From positions 41,667 through 105,666 of the forward strand of contig JBBMRB010000014.1 in assembly GCA_038900335.1 (NCBI GenBank): DNA of 64,000 nucleotides, in the 5' to 3' direction. A program made the translations under genes and the position numbers. How positions within the stretch are numbered: the first letter of the stretch is position 1; every line of letters starts with the position of its first letter. Below, in pieces: positions 25,968 to 35,270 of this stretch. The DNA is from Rs1 sp038900335 (GTDB lineage: Bacteria; Pseudomonadota; Gammaproteobacteria; Pseudomonadales; Balneatricaceae). The notes below the pieces were generated by a model, which was given only the letters and a program-made list of their open reading frames with translations, was not told the origin of the DNA and did no database searches.

Positions 25968-27101
25968 ATGTTTTTACTGTCTGCGCGCTCATCTATTATC
26001 GATTATTGTAAACTGCCTGCTTTATTACTCTCTATTTTTCTAGTCGGTTGTGCCTCAAATCCTGGTATCTCATCAGCTGTAGGCTGGAATAAACTGAAAG
26101 GCTGGTCAAATGATAATCATCAAGAATTATTACCTCCACTGTTAGCCCAATGTGTCAAACTTGCAAAAAAATCGACGAGTTGGCAACAGATATGTGATAA
26201 CGCTAAATTGCTACCGACCGACAATGCGCTGAGAGTACAACAGTTTTTTCAGCAATGGTTTGAGCCACATGCTGTCAATGGAATTAATAGTAAAACGGGA
26301 TTAATAACCGGTTACTACGAACCACTACTATTAGGCAGCATGACTAAAACTAGCCGGTTTAATTACCCGCTTTACAAAAAGCCTAATGATTTGCTGAAAA
26401 TAACAGCTGCTGAAAACTCTAACTTGTTGCAAGTAAAAGATAATAGAGCAAGAGCTAGGCGAGTTAACAATAACCTTGTCGCCTATTATTCCAGGGCCCA
26501 GATAGACGGCCCAGCCCAGCCTTTAGCAGGGCAAGAGCTGCTTTGGGTTGATGACAGTGACGATGCTTTCTTTCTGCATATTCAAGGCTCTGGCTTAATA
26601 CAGCTTACGGATGGCTCTGTCGTTAGCGTTGGTTACGCTGATCAAAATGGCCACCCTTATCGCGCCATCGGTAGAGACTTAGTTAAAATGGAAGAAATAG
26701 CGAAGCAAGACATCTCACTGCAAAGCATTAAGCAGTGGTTGACGAATAATCCTGCTAAAGCACAAGCGTTAAAAAACAATAACCCTAGCTATATTTTCTT
26801 CACTTTACGTACACAACTAGAAACAGGCCCTAGGGGCTCTTTAAACGTGCCTTTAACTGCACAAAGATCAGTAGCCGTTGACCGCTCAATCATTCCTTTA
26901 GGTACACCTCTTTGGCTCAACACCAATTTGCCGGAGTCAAAGCAACCCTATCAGCGTTTAATGTTTGCACAAGATACCGGTGGTGCTATTAATGGTCCCG
27001 TTAGAGTCGATGTGTTTTTCGGCCGTGGTGATAATGCAAAGTTACTCGCAGGTTCAATGAAACAAGAAGGCCAAGTGTTTGTATTACTGCCTAAAAAATA
27101 A
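25968..27101 (+). CDS. mltA: Membrane-bound lytic murein transglycosylase A
   Basis: Cleaves the glycan of peptidoglycan to anhydromuropeptides from the outer membrane. A lipobox LVGC puts the lipidated cysteine at residue 28. The MltA barrel starts around 110 (TGLITGYYEP) and the 3D domain near 330 has the catalytic aspartate region FAQDTGGAINGPVRVDVFFG. The length of 377 is usual. The ATG at 25968 has AAGG seven bases upstream; a TTG codon just before it is ignored. Single-gene transcript. Confidence 0.94.
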   Translation: MFLLSARSSIIDYCKLPALLLSIFLVGCASNPGISSAVGWNKLKGWSNDNHQELLPPLLAQCVKLAKKSTSWQQICDNAKLLPTDNALRVQQFFQQWFEPHAVNGINSKTGLITGYYEPLLLGSMTKTSRFNYPLYKKPNDLLKITAAENSNLLQVKDNRARARRVNNNLVAYYSRAQIDGPAQPLAGQELLWVDDSDDAFFLHIQGSGLIQLTDGSVVSVGYADQNGHPYRAIGRDLVKMEEIAKQDISLQSIKQWLTNNPAKAQALKNNNPSYIFFTLRTQLETGPRGSLNVPLTAQRSVAVDRSIIPLGTPLWLNTNLPESKQPYQRLMFAQDTGGAINGPVRVDVFFGRGDNAKLLAGSMKQEGQVFVLLPKK

Positions 27102-27162
27102 AGCTGTTGTAAAGAGCACAACAACTTAAGTTAAGCGCACTAATTAATGTGGTAGCTAGAGG

Positions 27163-27627
27163 CTAAACCTCTCTCTGATATTGCCAGTGCATACAACAGG
27201 CATCCTCAGCGTCCTCATAGTAACTTTTACGAATAGAAAGCGCTTTAAAGCCTAGCGATTGATATAAATTAATCGCTCTAAGATTACTCACTCGGGCTTC
27301 TAGTTTTAACTTGTAAATAGCATTGCTGACGCTGTTATCAATCACTTGAATTATTAACGTCTTAGCAATGCCCTGGCGTTGAAATTCAGAACTGATAGCT
27401 AAAGAGTAGATACGCGTTGAATATTTATGCTTTAACGACAAAATATAACCCGTAATCTGCGTACTATCTTTTGTAAGCCTAGCCACCAGCAGCTCATTTT
27501 TAGATGTTAAATGATAGCGAAAAGCACGCCGGCTCAACAAGCCATCGCTGGCTTTAAACACCTCATTTTCCAATCTAACAAGTGCATCTAAATCCGCTAA
27601 TTGTGCCCTGTCAATAACCACTGTCAT
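27163..27627 (-). CDS. GNAT family N-acetyltransferase
   Basis: A 154-residue acetyltransferase resembling RimI. The acetyl-CoA loop RQGIAKTL is near 98-105, preceded by IYSLAISSEFQRQG and followed by LEARVSNLRAINLYQSLGFKAL, the usual motif B. The substrate (a protein N-terminus or small molecule) cannot be told. Its ATG comes one base after the TAA of the upstream DUF2156 gene, so the two are translationally coupled and may act in one pathway. Confidence 0.85.
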   Translation of the reverse strand: MTVVIDRAQLADLDALVRLENEVFKASDGLLSRRAFRYHLTSKNELLVARLTKDSTQITGYILSLKHKYSTRIYSLAISSEFQRQGIAKTLIIQVIDNSVSNAIYKLKLEARVSNLRAINLYQSLGFKALSIRKSYYEDAEDACCMHWQYQREV

Positions 27628-27628
27628 G

Positions 27629-28618
27629 TTAACTAGCGCAGCGCTTATAGATAGTATATTTAGGTATCATTAAACTAGGGCGATATGACATTTTAACTTT
27701 TTTAAGGTTTTCAAAGCCCATGTCATCGCCAACGTTAATTCTAGTAACTTGGTATTTCTCATACAGCACTTTTGCGAATTCACGAAATATATACTGAGCA
27801 CAGCCTAAGGTATCAAAATCAGTTTTCTCAATAATCACACTCGCTGTGTTATTGTTAATTTTCTCACCGACAGTAAAGCCTATCACCTGCCCTTCAACCA
27901 AAATAACCAAACCAATTAAGTTAAGTTCATGGTATGAACTAAGCATGCGTTTGACAGCACTTCGCTCACTATAAATACCATCGAGAAAAACGTCAGTTTG
28001 ATCGCTTGGCAAATATTTCATACGATCTGAAATCCACTTATTAAGTAATGACATGATGCCACTGCCATGCTGTTTAATATCGAGCACTTCAAGCACATGA
28101 TTAGCATGAATACGTCGAAACTTGTTAATTTCATTGCGTTTAGTACTGTAACTATTACCTTTAAGGCCAATTAAATCTGAGCTTTCATAAATATAATCAA
28201 CCAGTGCTCTTTCAACGACATAGCCTTCTAACATATCGAATATTTCAGTATCTTCTTCCAAGTCATTGACAAAATCCGAAACTAAAGACTCATCGACATA
28301 TTCAATTTTGGTGTTAATGCTAGAGCCGTTATTTTTCTCCATCAACTCAAAGCACGAAGGGATAGCCTTAATAACGTTTTCTTTAAGGCCGATCGGTGGC
28401 AATAACATCGATATATCGCCATTTGTCAGTAAAAAGAAACAAAATGTGTCTTCAATAATTGAGTAAAACCCCGTGCCATTACTAAGCCATAAGTAATTGG
28501 CAGAAAATGTGTAGTCGCTGGTATCAAGGTCCAATAATTTTAAATACTGCTCCATGATTGGTTTAGCTTGTAAATCAAAAGACAGTAATTCATGTTCGTC
28601 TATTTTTAAGTTACTCAT
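27629..28618 (-). CDS. DUF2156 (phosphatidylglycerol lysyltransferase-like) domain protein
   Basis: A 329-residue soluble protein. It has the twin-GNAT layout of DUF2156 proteins: FSANYLWLSNGTGFYSI near 39-55 and the C-terminal half with IGFTVGEKINNNTASVIIEKTD and FREFAKVLYEKYQVTRINVGDDMGFENLKKVKMSY. Unlike MprF it has no membrane domain, so lipid lysinylation is doubtful. Function unknown. It is coupled to a GNAT gene one base downstream. Confidence 0.78.
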   Translation of the reverse strand: MSNLKIDEHELLSFDLQAKPIMEQYLKLLDLDTSDYTFSANYLWLSNGTGFYSIIEDTFCFFLLTNGDISMLLPPIGLKENVIKAIPSCFELMEKNNGSSINTKIEYVDESLVSDFVNDLEEDTEIFDMLEGYVVERALVDYIYESSDLIGLKGNSYSTKRNEINKFRRIHANHVLEVLDIKQHGSGIMSLLNKWISDRMKYLPSDQTDVFLDGIYSERSAVKRMLSSYHELNLIGLVILVEGQVIGFTVGEKINNNTASVIIEKTDFDTLGCAQYIFREFAKVLYEKYQVTRINVGDDMGFENLKKVKMSYRPSLMIPKYTIYKRCAS

Positions 28619-28843
28619 ATGACAATGTATTTCTCAGTGAGATAGGTTTAGATTAATGAGCGCGTCATCGGTGTTTACAAGCACCTAAGATAGCGAGATT
28701 TTTACACTAAAAAACCATATTCTTCCAGTTAAATTTATACTTTTTTAGCAGATAAAGTCACACTATTGAAGGCGGTGTTCAGCTATTTTTTATTTAAAAT
28801 AAATATATTATAAATCAATATCTTAAATGATTAACTTGATAAT

Positions 28844-29734
28844 TCAATTCAACAGCAAAACCAACACACTCATTAAAATAAACAGCATGCCTAAATATTC
28901 TTTTTTACTGATTTTCTCATTGAAAAAGAAATAGGTGATAAGCACACTGAAAACAAACTCTATTTGACCTAGGGATTTCACTAAAGCTGCGTTTTGAAAA
29001 GTCATAGCTGTGAACCAACCAATGGAACCTAACGCACTCGTTGCACCGACAAACACGGCTAATTTAACATGCTGTTTAATCAATTTAAGCTGCTGGTGCT
29101 GTTTAATATAAAGCACAAAAAAGCAGATGATCGTCTGTAAAATCACCATATAGACCAGTGTTAAGGCGGCATTAAAAATAAAATTTGGCCCCAGCGCTAA
29201 GCTTGCCTCTCTAACCCATAGCGATGTCAGCGCAAAGCCGACGCCAGAGAGTACGCCATAGCACACCACTCTTTTATCAATAGGATAGCCTTTACTAGGC
29301 AAACTAACGATAAGTATCCCCAGCATCCCTAAAAACACTGCGAACCAGCCAATGATTGATAAATAAGCACTAAAAAATACAGCACCTAGCAATGCGGTTT
29401 GCATGGCCTCTGTTTTTGCAAAACTGGTGCCGACTGCAAAATTTCGAAAACTAAGCACCTTTACCAGCCAAAGTGTCGCCAATATTTGGCTCACACTAGC
29501 AGCCGTTGAGTACAACAAAAAAATGTATTGCTGACCTTTAGTTAAACTCAGTGTTTGGTACTGATCAGCACCCACAAAATACAAATAGAGGACGGCAAAA
29601 GGTAAACCAAACAGATAGCGTACAAAAGTCGTTGCCAGAGGTGAAATATACTTGGCTATTTTCTTTTGCCCTGCTGTTCTTATCGCCTGCATAAATGCCG
29701 CTAATAAGGTAAAAGCCACCCAAGTTTCTATCAT
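28844..29734 (-). CDS. EamA/DMT family transporter
   Basis: A 296-residue inner-membrane protein with about ten hydrophobic segments in two EamA halves, the second starting around 155 (GVLSGVGFALTSLWVREA). The end (FNEKISKKEYLGMLFILMSVLVLLL) is typical of the family. DMT transporters move metabolites or amino acids; the substrate is not readable. It is divergent from the xanthine dehydrogenase operon, but I see no evidence for a purine role. Confidence 0.85.
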   Translation of the reverse strand: MIETWVAFTLLAAFMQAIRTAGQKKIAKYISPLATTFVRYLFGLPFAVLYLYFVGADQYQTLSLTKGQQYIFLLYSTAASVSQILATLWLVKVLSFRNFAVGTSFAKTEAMQTALLGAVFFSAYLSIIGWFAVFLGMLGILIVSLPSKGYPIDKRVVCYGVLSGVGFALTSLWVREASLALGPNFIFNAALTLVYMVILQTIICFFVLYIKQHQQLKLIKQHVKLAVFVGATSALGSIGWFTAMTFQNAALVKSLGQIEFVFSVLITYFFFNEKISKKEYLGMLFILMSVLVLLLN

Positions 29735-30086
29735 CTTTATATCAATCCCAATTAAGTAAGTAGTGCACTTTATGCCGACAAAGGATTATCTAGTATTTTT
29801 ATAAATTACTAAAACGAATAATAATTATATTATCCATTCCTTTTAGGACTTTTAAGAACAAATTCAGCTTAAATGTATTCGCTTGTACTCTTCATCTACT
29901 CGCATTGAGTTTTAATCGAAAAAAATTAGCTTAAACAAAACTTGACCCTGGAGTCAGGTTTTAGTCTAATCAAGTGATAAAATCTGTGCAGCTATCGTCT
30001 TTAATCAGTGCTATATTTATTGACAATAACTGGCACTTAGCTCAACACATCCAAGTGTAAAATACCTACAACAGGAGAAGTTGCTC
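29735..30086. other. Divergent region between eamA and xdhA
   Basis: A 352-bp AT-rich gap. It carries a strong sigma-70 promoter for xdhA (29942-29970) and, close to it, a dyad. I found no small gene. Confidence 0.6.
29942..29970 (+). promoter_or_regulatory. Sigma-70 promoter of the xdh operon with internal dyad
   Basis: TTGACC, 17 bases, TCTAAT: each box matches the consensus at five of six bases. The palindrome CCTG-GAGT-CAGG sits at 29947-29958, between the boxes, where a repressor would block polymerase. The start site would be near 29977, giving a leader of about 110 bases. Confidence 0.65.
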
Positions 30087-31640
30087 GTGATTGAATTTTT
30101 ACTGCACAATGAAAAGATCACATTAACGGACATTGATCCTAATACTACGGTTTTAAAGTATTTACGTGAGCAACGCAGAAAAATGGGTACGAAAGAGGGT
30201 TGCGCTTCAGGTGATTGTGGCGCTTGCACTGTCGTTCTCGCACAATTAGCCCCCTCAGCAGCACACTCCTCAGAAAATGCTACTTTAGAATACAAAAGTG
30301 TTAATGCTTGTATTACCTTTATCAGCGCACTGCACCACAAACAGCTAATTTGTGTCGACGATTTAAAACAAACCTCATTACATAGTTGCCAGCAAGCTAT
30401 GGTCGATAAAGATGGCTCGCAATGCGGCTTTTGCACTCCAGGTTTTGTTATGTCTCTATTCGCACTGCAAAAAAACAACACATCATATGACAGACACAAA
30501 ACACAACAGGCCCTTGCCGGCAATCTGTGTCGCTGCACTGGTTATCAAGCTATCGATAATGCGGCGCAGCAAAGCTTCAGTCAAAAAGTGCCCGATCATT
30601 TTGATCGCCAGCAACAACAGACCATTACTCAATTAAAGGCAATGAATGCCTCCAGAAAAAGCCAAAGCATCTCAGCAACCAGGCTCCTAAATGATGGTAA
30701 TCCAATAGCTACTTGTCACCTGCCGCAATCCGTTGATGAGCTTTGTGCTCTGCTTATTGAATATCCAAAGAGTCAATTGATTGCTGGGGGTACAGATTTA
30801 TCGATTGGCCTCACACAACATGGCAGCAGTTATCAAAGCTTAATTGACTTAAAACAAATAGCGGCACTATCACAATACACAATCAGTGAACATCATATAG
30901 AAATTGGCGCTATGGTGACACTAGCGCAATGCCAACAGCTACTTATGCCCTACTTCGCAGATTTTTCTTTGTTACTCGAACGCTTTGCCTCACTACAAGT
31001 GCGCAATCAAGGCACACTCGCTGGCAATATAGCGAATGCATCGCCTATTGGTGATTCACCTCCTGCACTCATCGCATTAGATGCGAGATTGCTATTGCGC
31101 AAAGGCGAGAGTAGTCGTGAAGTTAAACTTGATCAGTTCTTTACTGATTACAAAAAAACACGACTTAGCGAGAGTGAATTTATTGAAAAGATCATTATCC
31201 CATTGCCTGCGCAGCGTTCAGTATCAGTCCACTCTGCTCAAGCCTTCTTTAAGGTACACAAGGTATCTAAAAGGCAGGATGATGATATATCAGCGATCTG
31301 TGCAGCTTACGCGCTAGATATTGATAGCGATAATAAGATAAGTCATATACGCCTAGCTTACGGTGGTATGGCAGCTATTGCTAAGCGAGCGCTAGCAACA
31401 GAGCGAGCACTGTTAGGCAAAGCATTTAATGAGCAAACATTTAGCGAGGCAAAGCTGATGCTAACCGATGATTTTCAGCCAATGTCTGATCATCGTGCCA
31501 GCAGTGAATATAGGCTGTTACTCGCTCAAAACTTACTGCAAAAATTATACATTGAGATCAGTGCAGACTTGCAACAAACTAAGCAGCTAGATAGCGAACA
31601 AGCTAATAAGGCCCACACGAGGATCTTTGATTATGTCTAG
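30087..31640 (+). CDS. xdhA: Xanthine dehydrogenase small subunit (FeS/FAD)
   Basis: A 517-residue subunit that passes electrons from the molybdenum site to NAD. The plant-type [2Fe-2S] cluster is GCASGDCGAC near 38-47; the second cluster is CGFCTPGF near 114 and LCRCTGYQAI near 147. The FAD domain begins around 230 (LIAGGTDLSIGL). I chose GTG at 30087 because AGGAG is nine bases upstream and MIEFLL is the usual N-terminus; a TTG six bases earlier is only three bases from it. It overlaps xdhB by eight bases. Confidence 0.93.
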   Translation: MIEFLLHNEKITLTDIDPNTTVLKYLREQRRKMGTKEGCASGDCGACTVVLAQLAPSAAHSSENATLEYKSVNACITFISALHHKQLICVDDLKQTSLHSCQQAMVDKDGSQCGFCTPGFVMSLFALQKNNTSYDRHKTQQALAGNLCRCTGYQAIDNAAQQSFSQKVPDHFDRQQQQTITQLKAMNASRKSQSISATRLLNDGNPIATCHLPQSVDELCALLIEYPKSQLIAGGTDLSIGLTQHGSSYQSLIDLKQIAALSQYTISEHHIEIGAMVTLAQCQQLLMPYFADFSLLLERFASLQVRNQGTLAGNIANASPIGDSPPALIALDARLLLRKGESSREVKLDQFFTDYKKTRLSESEFIEKIIIPLPAQRSVSVHSAQAFFKVHKVSKRQDDDISAICAAYALDIDSDNKISHIRLAYGGMAAIAKRALATERALLGKAFNEQTFSEAKLMLTDDFQPMSDHRASSEYRLLLAQNLLQKLYIEISADLQQTKQLDSEQANKAHTRIFDYV

Positions 31641-34005
31641 TGTTATCAAAAATCAATTAAGCCAAGCGCAAATGTTGCAGCAAGTTCAACAGCAAATGCA
31701 AAGCGGTGTCGGTAAAAAAATCCCCCATGAAAGCGCAGCTCGACACGTCACAGGCGAAGCAATTTACATTGACGATAGGTTAGAGTTTCCCAATCAGTTA
31801 CACCTTTATCCTATTCTCAGTGATACAGCGCACGGCACCATCAACACGATAGATTTAAGTGCCTGCAAAGAAGTTTGCGGGGTAGCAACAGTGATCACCT
31901 ATGAGGATATACCCGGTAATGCTGATATAGGCCCCGTATTAGCGGGGGATCCGTTACTGGTTGAAAAAACAGTTGAATATGTCGGCCAAGTCATCGCTAT
32001 CGTGGCAGCGCAATCACTAGAGATTGCCAAATACGCAGCATCGTTAGCACGTATTGATATTACGCCTTTGCCTGCTATCCTCGATGTCCAGCAAGCTCAT
32101 AATTTACAGCATTATGTCACCCAGCCACACACTCATATTATGGGCGATGCCAAACGGGCAATAAGCCAAGCTCAACACACTATTAGTGGCGAGCTAAAAA
32201 TCGGTGGCCAAGAGCACTTTTATTTAGAAACACAAATATGCAGCACAGTACCCACTGAAGAAGGCGGTATGCTAGTGTTCGCCTCCACACAACACCCAAG
32301 TGAAGTGCAAAAACTAGTTGCCCAAGTCATTGATGTACAAATGCACAAGGTTAACGTCGATATGCGCCGTATGGGTGGCGGTTTTGGCGGCAAAGAAACT
32401 CAAGCAGCACAACCTGCCTGCTTAGCAGCACTGGCTTCTCATATCACTGGTAAACCATGCAAAATGCGCTTAACTCGCGAACTAGATATGCGCATGACAG
32501 GCAAGCGACATCCTTTTGTAGTGCAATATAAAGTTGGCTTTGATGATCAGGGCTTGTTATCGGGTGTCATCATCGATTTATTAGCTGACTGTGGTTACTC
32601 ACCTGATTTATCAGCCTCTATTGTCGATCGTGCGATGTTTCATAGCGATAACGCCTATTACTTAGGCAATGCTATTATTAGCGGTTATCGCTGTAAAACT
32701 AACAAACCATCTAACACGGCCTATCGCGGGTTTGGCGGGCCGCAAGGGATGGTGGCGATTGAAAACATCATGGATCATATCGCCAGATACCTAAAACTAG
32801 ACCCGCTGCAAGTACGCACCACTAACTACTACCAAAAAGATCAGCGCAATATTACTCACTACGGTCAATTAGTTGAGGGCAACTTACTTGATGAAATGAC
32901 CCAAGAGTTAACAAAAAGTTGTGATTATCAGCAACGCCGCCAACAAATCATTCAGTTTAATCAACAAAATAGTTTGATGAAAAAAGGCCTAGCGCTAACC
33001 CCCGTTAAATTTGGTATTTCGTTTACCGCGACGTTTTTAAATCAAGGCGGTGCGCTAATCCATATTTATACCGATGGCAGTATCCACGTAAATCACGGTG
33101 GTACTGAGATGGGCCAAGGTTTAAATACTAAAGTGGCGCAAATTGTCGCGCAGGAATTTCAAGTTGATATCGATAATATCATCGTTAGCGCGACCAGCAC
33201 CGACAAAGTGCCAAACACCTCACCCACTGCCGCGTCCTCCGGTACGGATATCAACGGTAAAGCCGCACAAAATGCAGCACTGACCATCAAAAAAAGACTG
33301 TTAGAATTTGCAGCAACACACTACGGTGTCGCACTTGAATCTATTCAGTTTGTTAATAACCATGTCTGTTTAGGTGATCAACAAATCATTAGCTTTAGCA
33401 GCTTGATACAACAAGCTTACTTGGGGCAAATATCGCTATCTAGCACCGGTTTTTATCGCACGCCAAAAATATTTTATGACAGAGATAAAGCATCTGGCAC
33501 GCCTTTTTATTACTACTCTTTTGGTATGGCATGCTCTGAAGTCATTGTCGATACCTTAACGGGTGAATACAAAGTCCTGCGCGCCGATATTTTGCATGAT
33601 GTTGGTGATTCAATAAACCCAAGAATAGATATTGGACAAGTCGAAGGGGGGTTTATTCAAGGCATGGGCTGGATGACAACAGAGGAATTAGTTTGGGATG
33701 ATAACGGTAAACTTGCCACCAGTAATCCAATGAGCTATAAAATCCCCGCCATTACCGACATTCCTAATGACTTTAGAGTGAAGCTGGTTGAAAATCGCAA
33801 AAACCCAGAAGATACGGTATATCACTCAAAAGCCGTGGGCGAGCCACCCTTTATGCTCGGTATTTCGGTATGGTGTGCATTAAAAGATGCCGTCGCCAGC
33901 TTATCTAATTATAATCAGCAACCAAATATTAATTCACCGGCCACACCTGAGGCGATGATGTGGGCAATACACGCAATGAAGCAGCCAGATCAAGGTAACA
34001 ATTGA
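31633..34005 (+). CDS. xdhB: Xanthine dehydrogenase molybdopterin-binding subunit
   Basis: Hydroxylates hypoxanthine to xanthine and xanthine to urate. In order: the conserved RMGGGFGGKET near 250, AYRGFGGPQGM near 360, GGTEMGQGLN near 490, and GEPPFMLG near 735, which carries the catalytic glutamate. The 790 residues fit the bacterial XdhB size. The ATG at 31633 has GAGGA ahead of it and overlaps the end of xdhA. xdhC follows with a four-base overlap, so all three are translationally coupled. Confidence 0.95.
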   Translation: MSSVIKNQLSQAQMLQQVQQQMQSGVGKKIPHESAARHVTGEAIYIDDRLEFPNQLHLYPILSDTAHGTINTIDLSACKEVCGVATVITYEDIPGNADIGPVLAGDPLLVEKTVEYVGQVIAIVAAQSLEIAKYAASLARIDITPLPAILDVQQAHNLQHYVTQPHTHIMGDAKRAISQAQHTISGELKIGGQEHFYLETQICSTVPTEEGGMLVFASTQHPSEVQKLVAQVIDVQMHKVNVDMRRMGGGFGGKETQAAQPACLAALASHITGKPCKMRLTRELDMRMTGKRHPFVVQYKVGFDDQGLLSGVIIDLLADCGYSPDLSASIVDRAMFHSDNAYYLGNAIISGYRCKTNKPSNTAYRGFGGPQGMVAIENIMDHIARYLKLDPLQVRTTNYYQKDQRNITHYGQLVEGNLLDEMTQELTKSCDYQQRRQQIIQFNQQNSLMKKGLALTPVKFGISFTATFLNQGGALIHIYTDGSIHVNHGGTEMGQGLNTKVAQIVAQEFQVDIDNIIVSATSTDKVPNTSPTAASSGTDINGKAAQNAALTIKKRLLEFAATHYGVALESIQFVNNHVCLGDQQIISFSSLIQQAYLGQISLSSTGFYRTPKIFYDRDKASGTPFYYYSFGMACSEVIVDTLTGEYKVLRADILHDVGDSINPRIDIGQVEGGFIQGMGWMTTEELVWDDNGKLATSNPMSYKIPAITDIPNDFRVKLVENRKNPEDTVYHSKAVGEPPFMLGISVWCALKDAVASLSNYNQQPNINSPATPEAMMWAIHAMKQPDQGNN

Positions 34006-34796
34006 CATTGAATACGAGTTGGAATGCCACACTGCAGCACCTAGATGAAAAAGCAGAGGCTGCTGCACTAGTCACTATATTTTCTAGTAAGGGCTCAACC
34101 CCGCGTGAAGTCGGCAGCAAGATGGTTGTTACCTTAGCAAAAAGTTACTATAGCATCGGCGGTGGTCACTTAGAGCATCAAGCGATAAAACTCGCCCGTA
34201 ACATGTTAGAGCAACAAGACTCTCAAGCCTTTATCAAAGCCTTTTCACTCGGTGCCAGTTTAGGCCAGTGCTGTGGCGGTCAAGTTGAACTGTTATTTGA
34301 AGCTTTTTTCCCCGCTAAACACAATGTCGTTATTTTTGGTGCCGGTCATATAGCAAAAGCACTGATCCCTGTGTTAGGACAACTGCCGTGTCGGGTGCAG
34401 TGGATCGACAAACGCACTGAATTATTTTCAAGTACCCTGCCCGATAATGTACAAAGCATCATTTTAGATGACGCCCCTGATCAAATTGAGCAACTAGCGA
34501 CGCAACTACCTGCGAACAGTTATATATTAATCATGACTCACAACCACCAATTAGATCAAATACTGTGTGAAGCACTACTTCGCCAACCCACGTTTGGTTT
34601 TATTGGTTTGATCGGCTCTAATACTAAGTGGAAAAAATTCGCCTTACGCTTAGCGAATAAAGGCTTTAGTCACCAACAAATCCAACGTATTCACTGCCCT
34701 ATTGGTATTACACCAAACAATGGCAAATTACCGATGGAAATTGCAGTTTCTGTCGCTGCTCATTTCATTGATTACTACCATCAACCTGACGGATAG
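34002..34796 (+). CDS. xdhC: Xanthine dehydrogenase accessory protein XdhC
   Basis: Inserts the sulfurated molybdenum cofactor into XdhB. The 264 residues contain the N-terminal XdhC motif (SSKGSTPREVGSKMV), GQCCGGQVELLFE near 86, and a Rossmann domain (VVIFGAGHIAKAL near 109). The start is TTG overlapping the xdhB stop, with AAGG six bases upstream. It is needed for the activity of the enzyme encoded just upstream. Confidence 0.93.
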   Translation: MTLNTSWNATLQHLDEKAEAAALVTIFSSKGSTPREVGSKMVVTLAKSYYSIGGGHLEHQAIKLARNMLEQQDSQAFIKAFSLGASLGQCCGGQVELLFEAFFPAKHNVVIFGAGHIAKALIPVLGQLPCRVQWIDKRTELFSSTLPDNVQSIILDDAPDQIEQLATQLPANSYILIMTHNHQLDQILCEALLRQPTFGFIGLIGSNTKWKKFALRLANKGFSHQQIQRIHCPIGITPNNGKLPMEIAVSVAAHFIDYYHQPDG

Positions 34797-34806
34797 GATA
34801 ACAAAC

Positions 34807-35193
34807 ATGCAACGCAAGCTTATTTCTAGTGGATCCCCTTTTGAGCAAAGTATTGGTTATTCACGCGCTGTCGTAGATGGTGATTACGTCTTTGTTTCAG
34901 GTACCACAGGCTATGACTACAAGACAATGTCGATCAGTGAAGATTTACTTACCCAAGCGGATCAATGCTTTAAAAACATTGAAAACGCGTTGCTAGAAGC
35001 AGGCAGTAGCTTAGCGCAAATTGTCCGTATTCATTATATCTTCCCTAATAAACATGATTTTGCACCGTGTTGGCCTATTTGTACCAAATATTTAGGTGAT
35101 ATACGCCCGGCAGCCACCATGTTTGAAGCCGGTTTATTAGATGAAAATATGAAACTAGAAATAGAAGTCACCGCCCGTTTAAATAACAATTAA
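34807..35193 (+). CDS. RidA (YjgF/YER057c/UK114) family protein
   Basis: A 128-residue protein with the RidA fold: SGSPFEQSIGYSRAVVDGDYVFVSG at the start and RPAATMFEAGLLDENMKLEIEV at the end, with the conserved arginine near 103. RidA proteins hydrolyse reactive enamines or imines, but many subfamilies are uncharacterised. Its place between xdhC and guaD suggests a role in handling purine-pathway intermediates, which is inference. ATG at 34807, ten bases after the xdhC stop. Confidence 0.85.
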   Translation: MQRKLISSGSPFEQSIGYSRAVVDGDYVFVSGTTGYDYKTMSISEDLLTQADQCFKNIENALLEAGSSLAQIVRIHYIFPNKHDFAPCWPICTKYLGDIRPAATMFEAGLLDENMKLEIEVTARLNNN

Positions 35194-35270
35194 TATAGAA
35201 TTTGTATCATCGAACACGCTTTACATTTTCAAATTATTTAACCATTGAATCATTTAGATAGAGAAAACAC

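Noticed and set aside
29942..29970. A MerR-family operator at the xdh promoter
   Set aside because: The left half resembles ZntR sites, but the spacer is 17 rather than 19-20 bases, the right half does not match, and there is no MerR gene.
30017..30538. A minus-strand frame of 173 codons over the start of xdhA
   Set aside because: It is rich in Cys and Ser and is the reverse of the conserved iron-sulfur coding sequence; a shadow.
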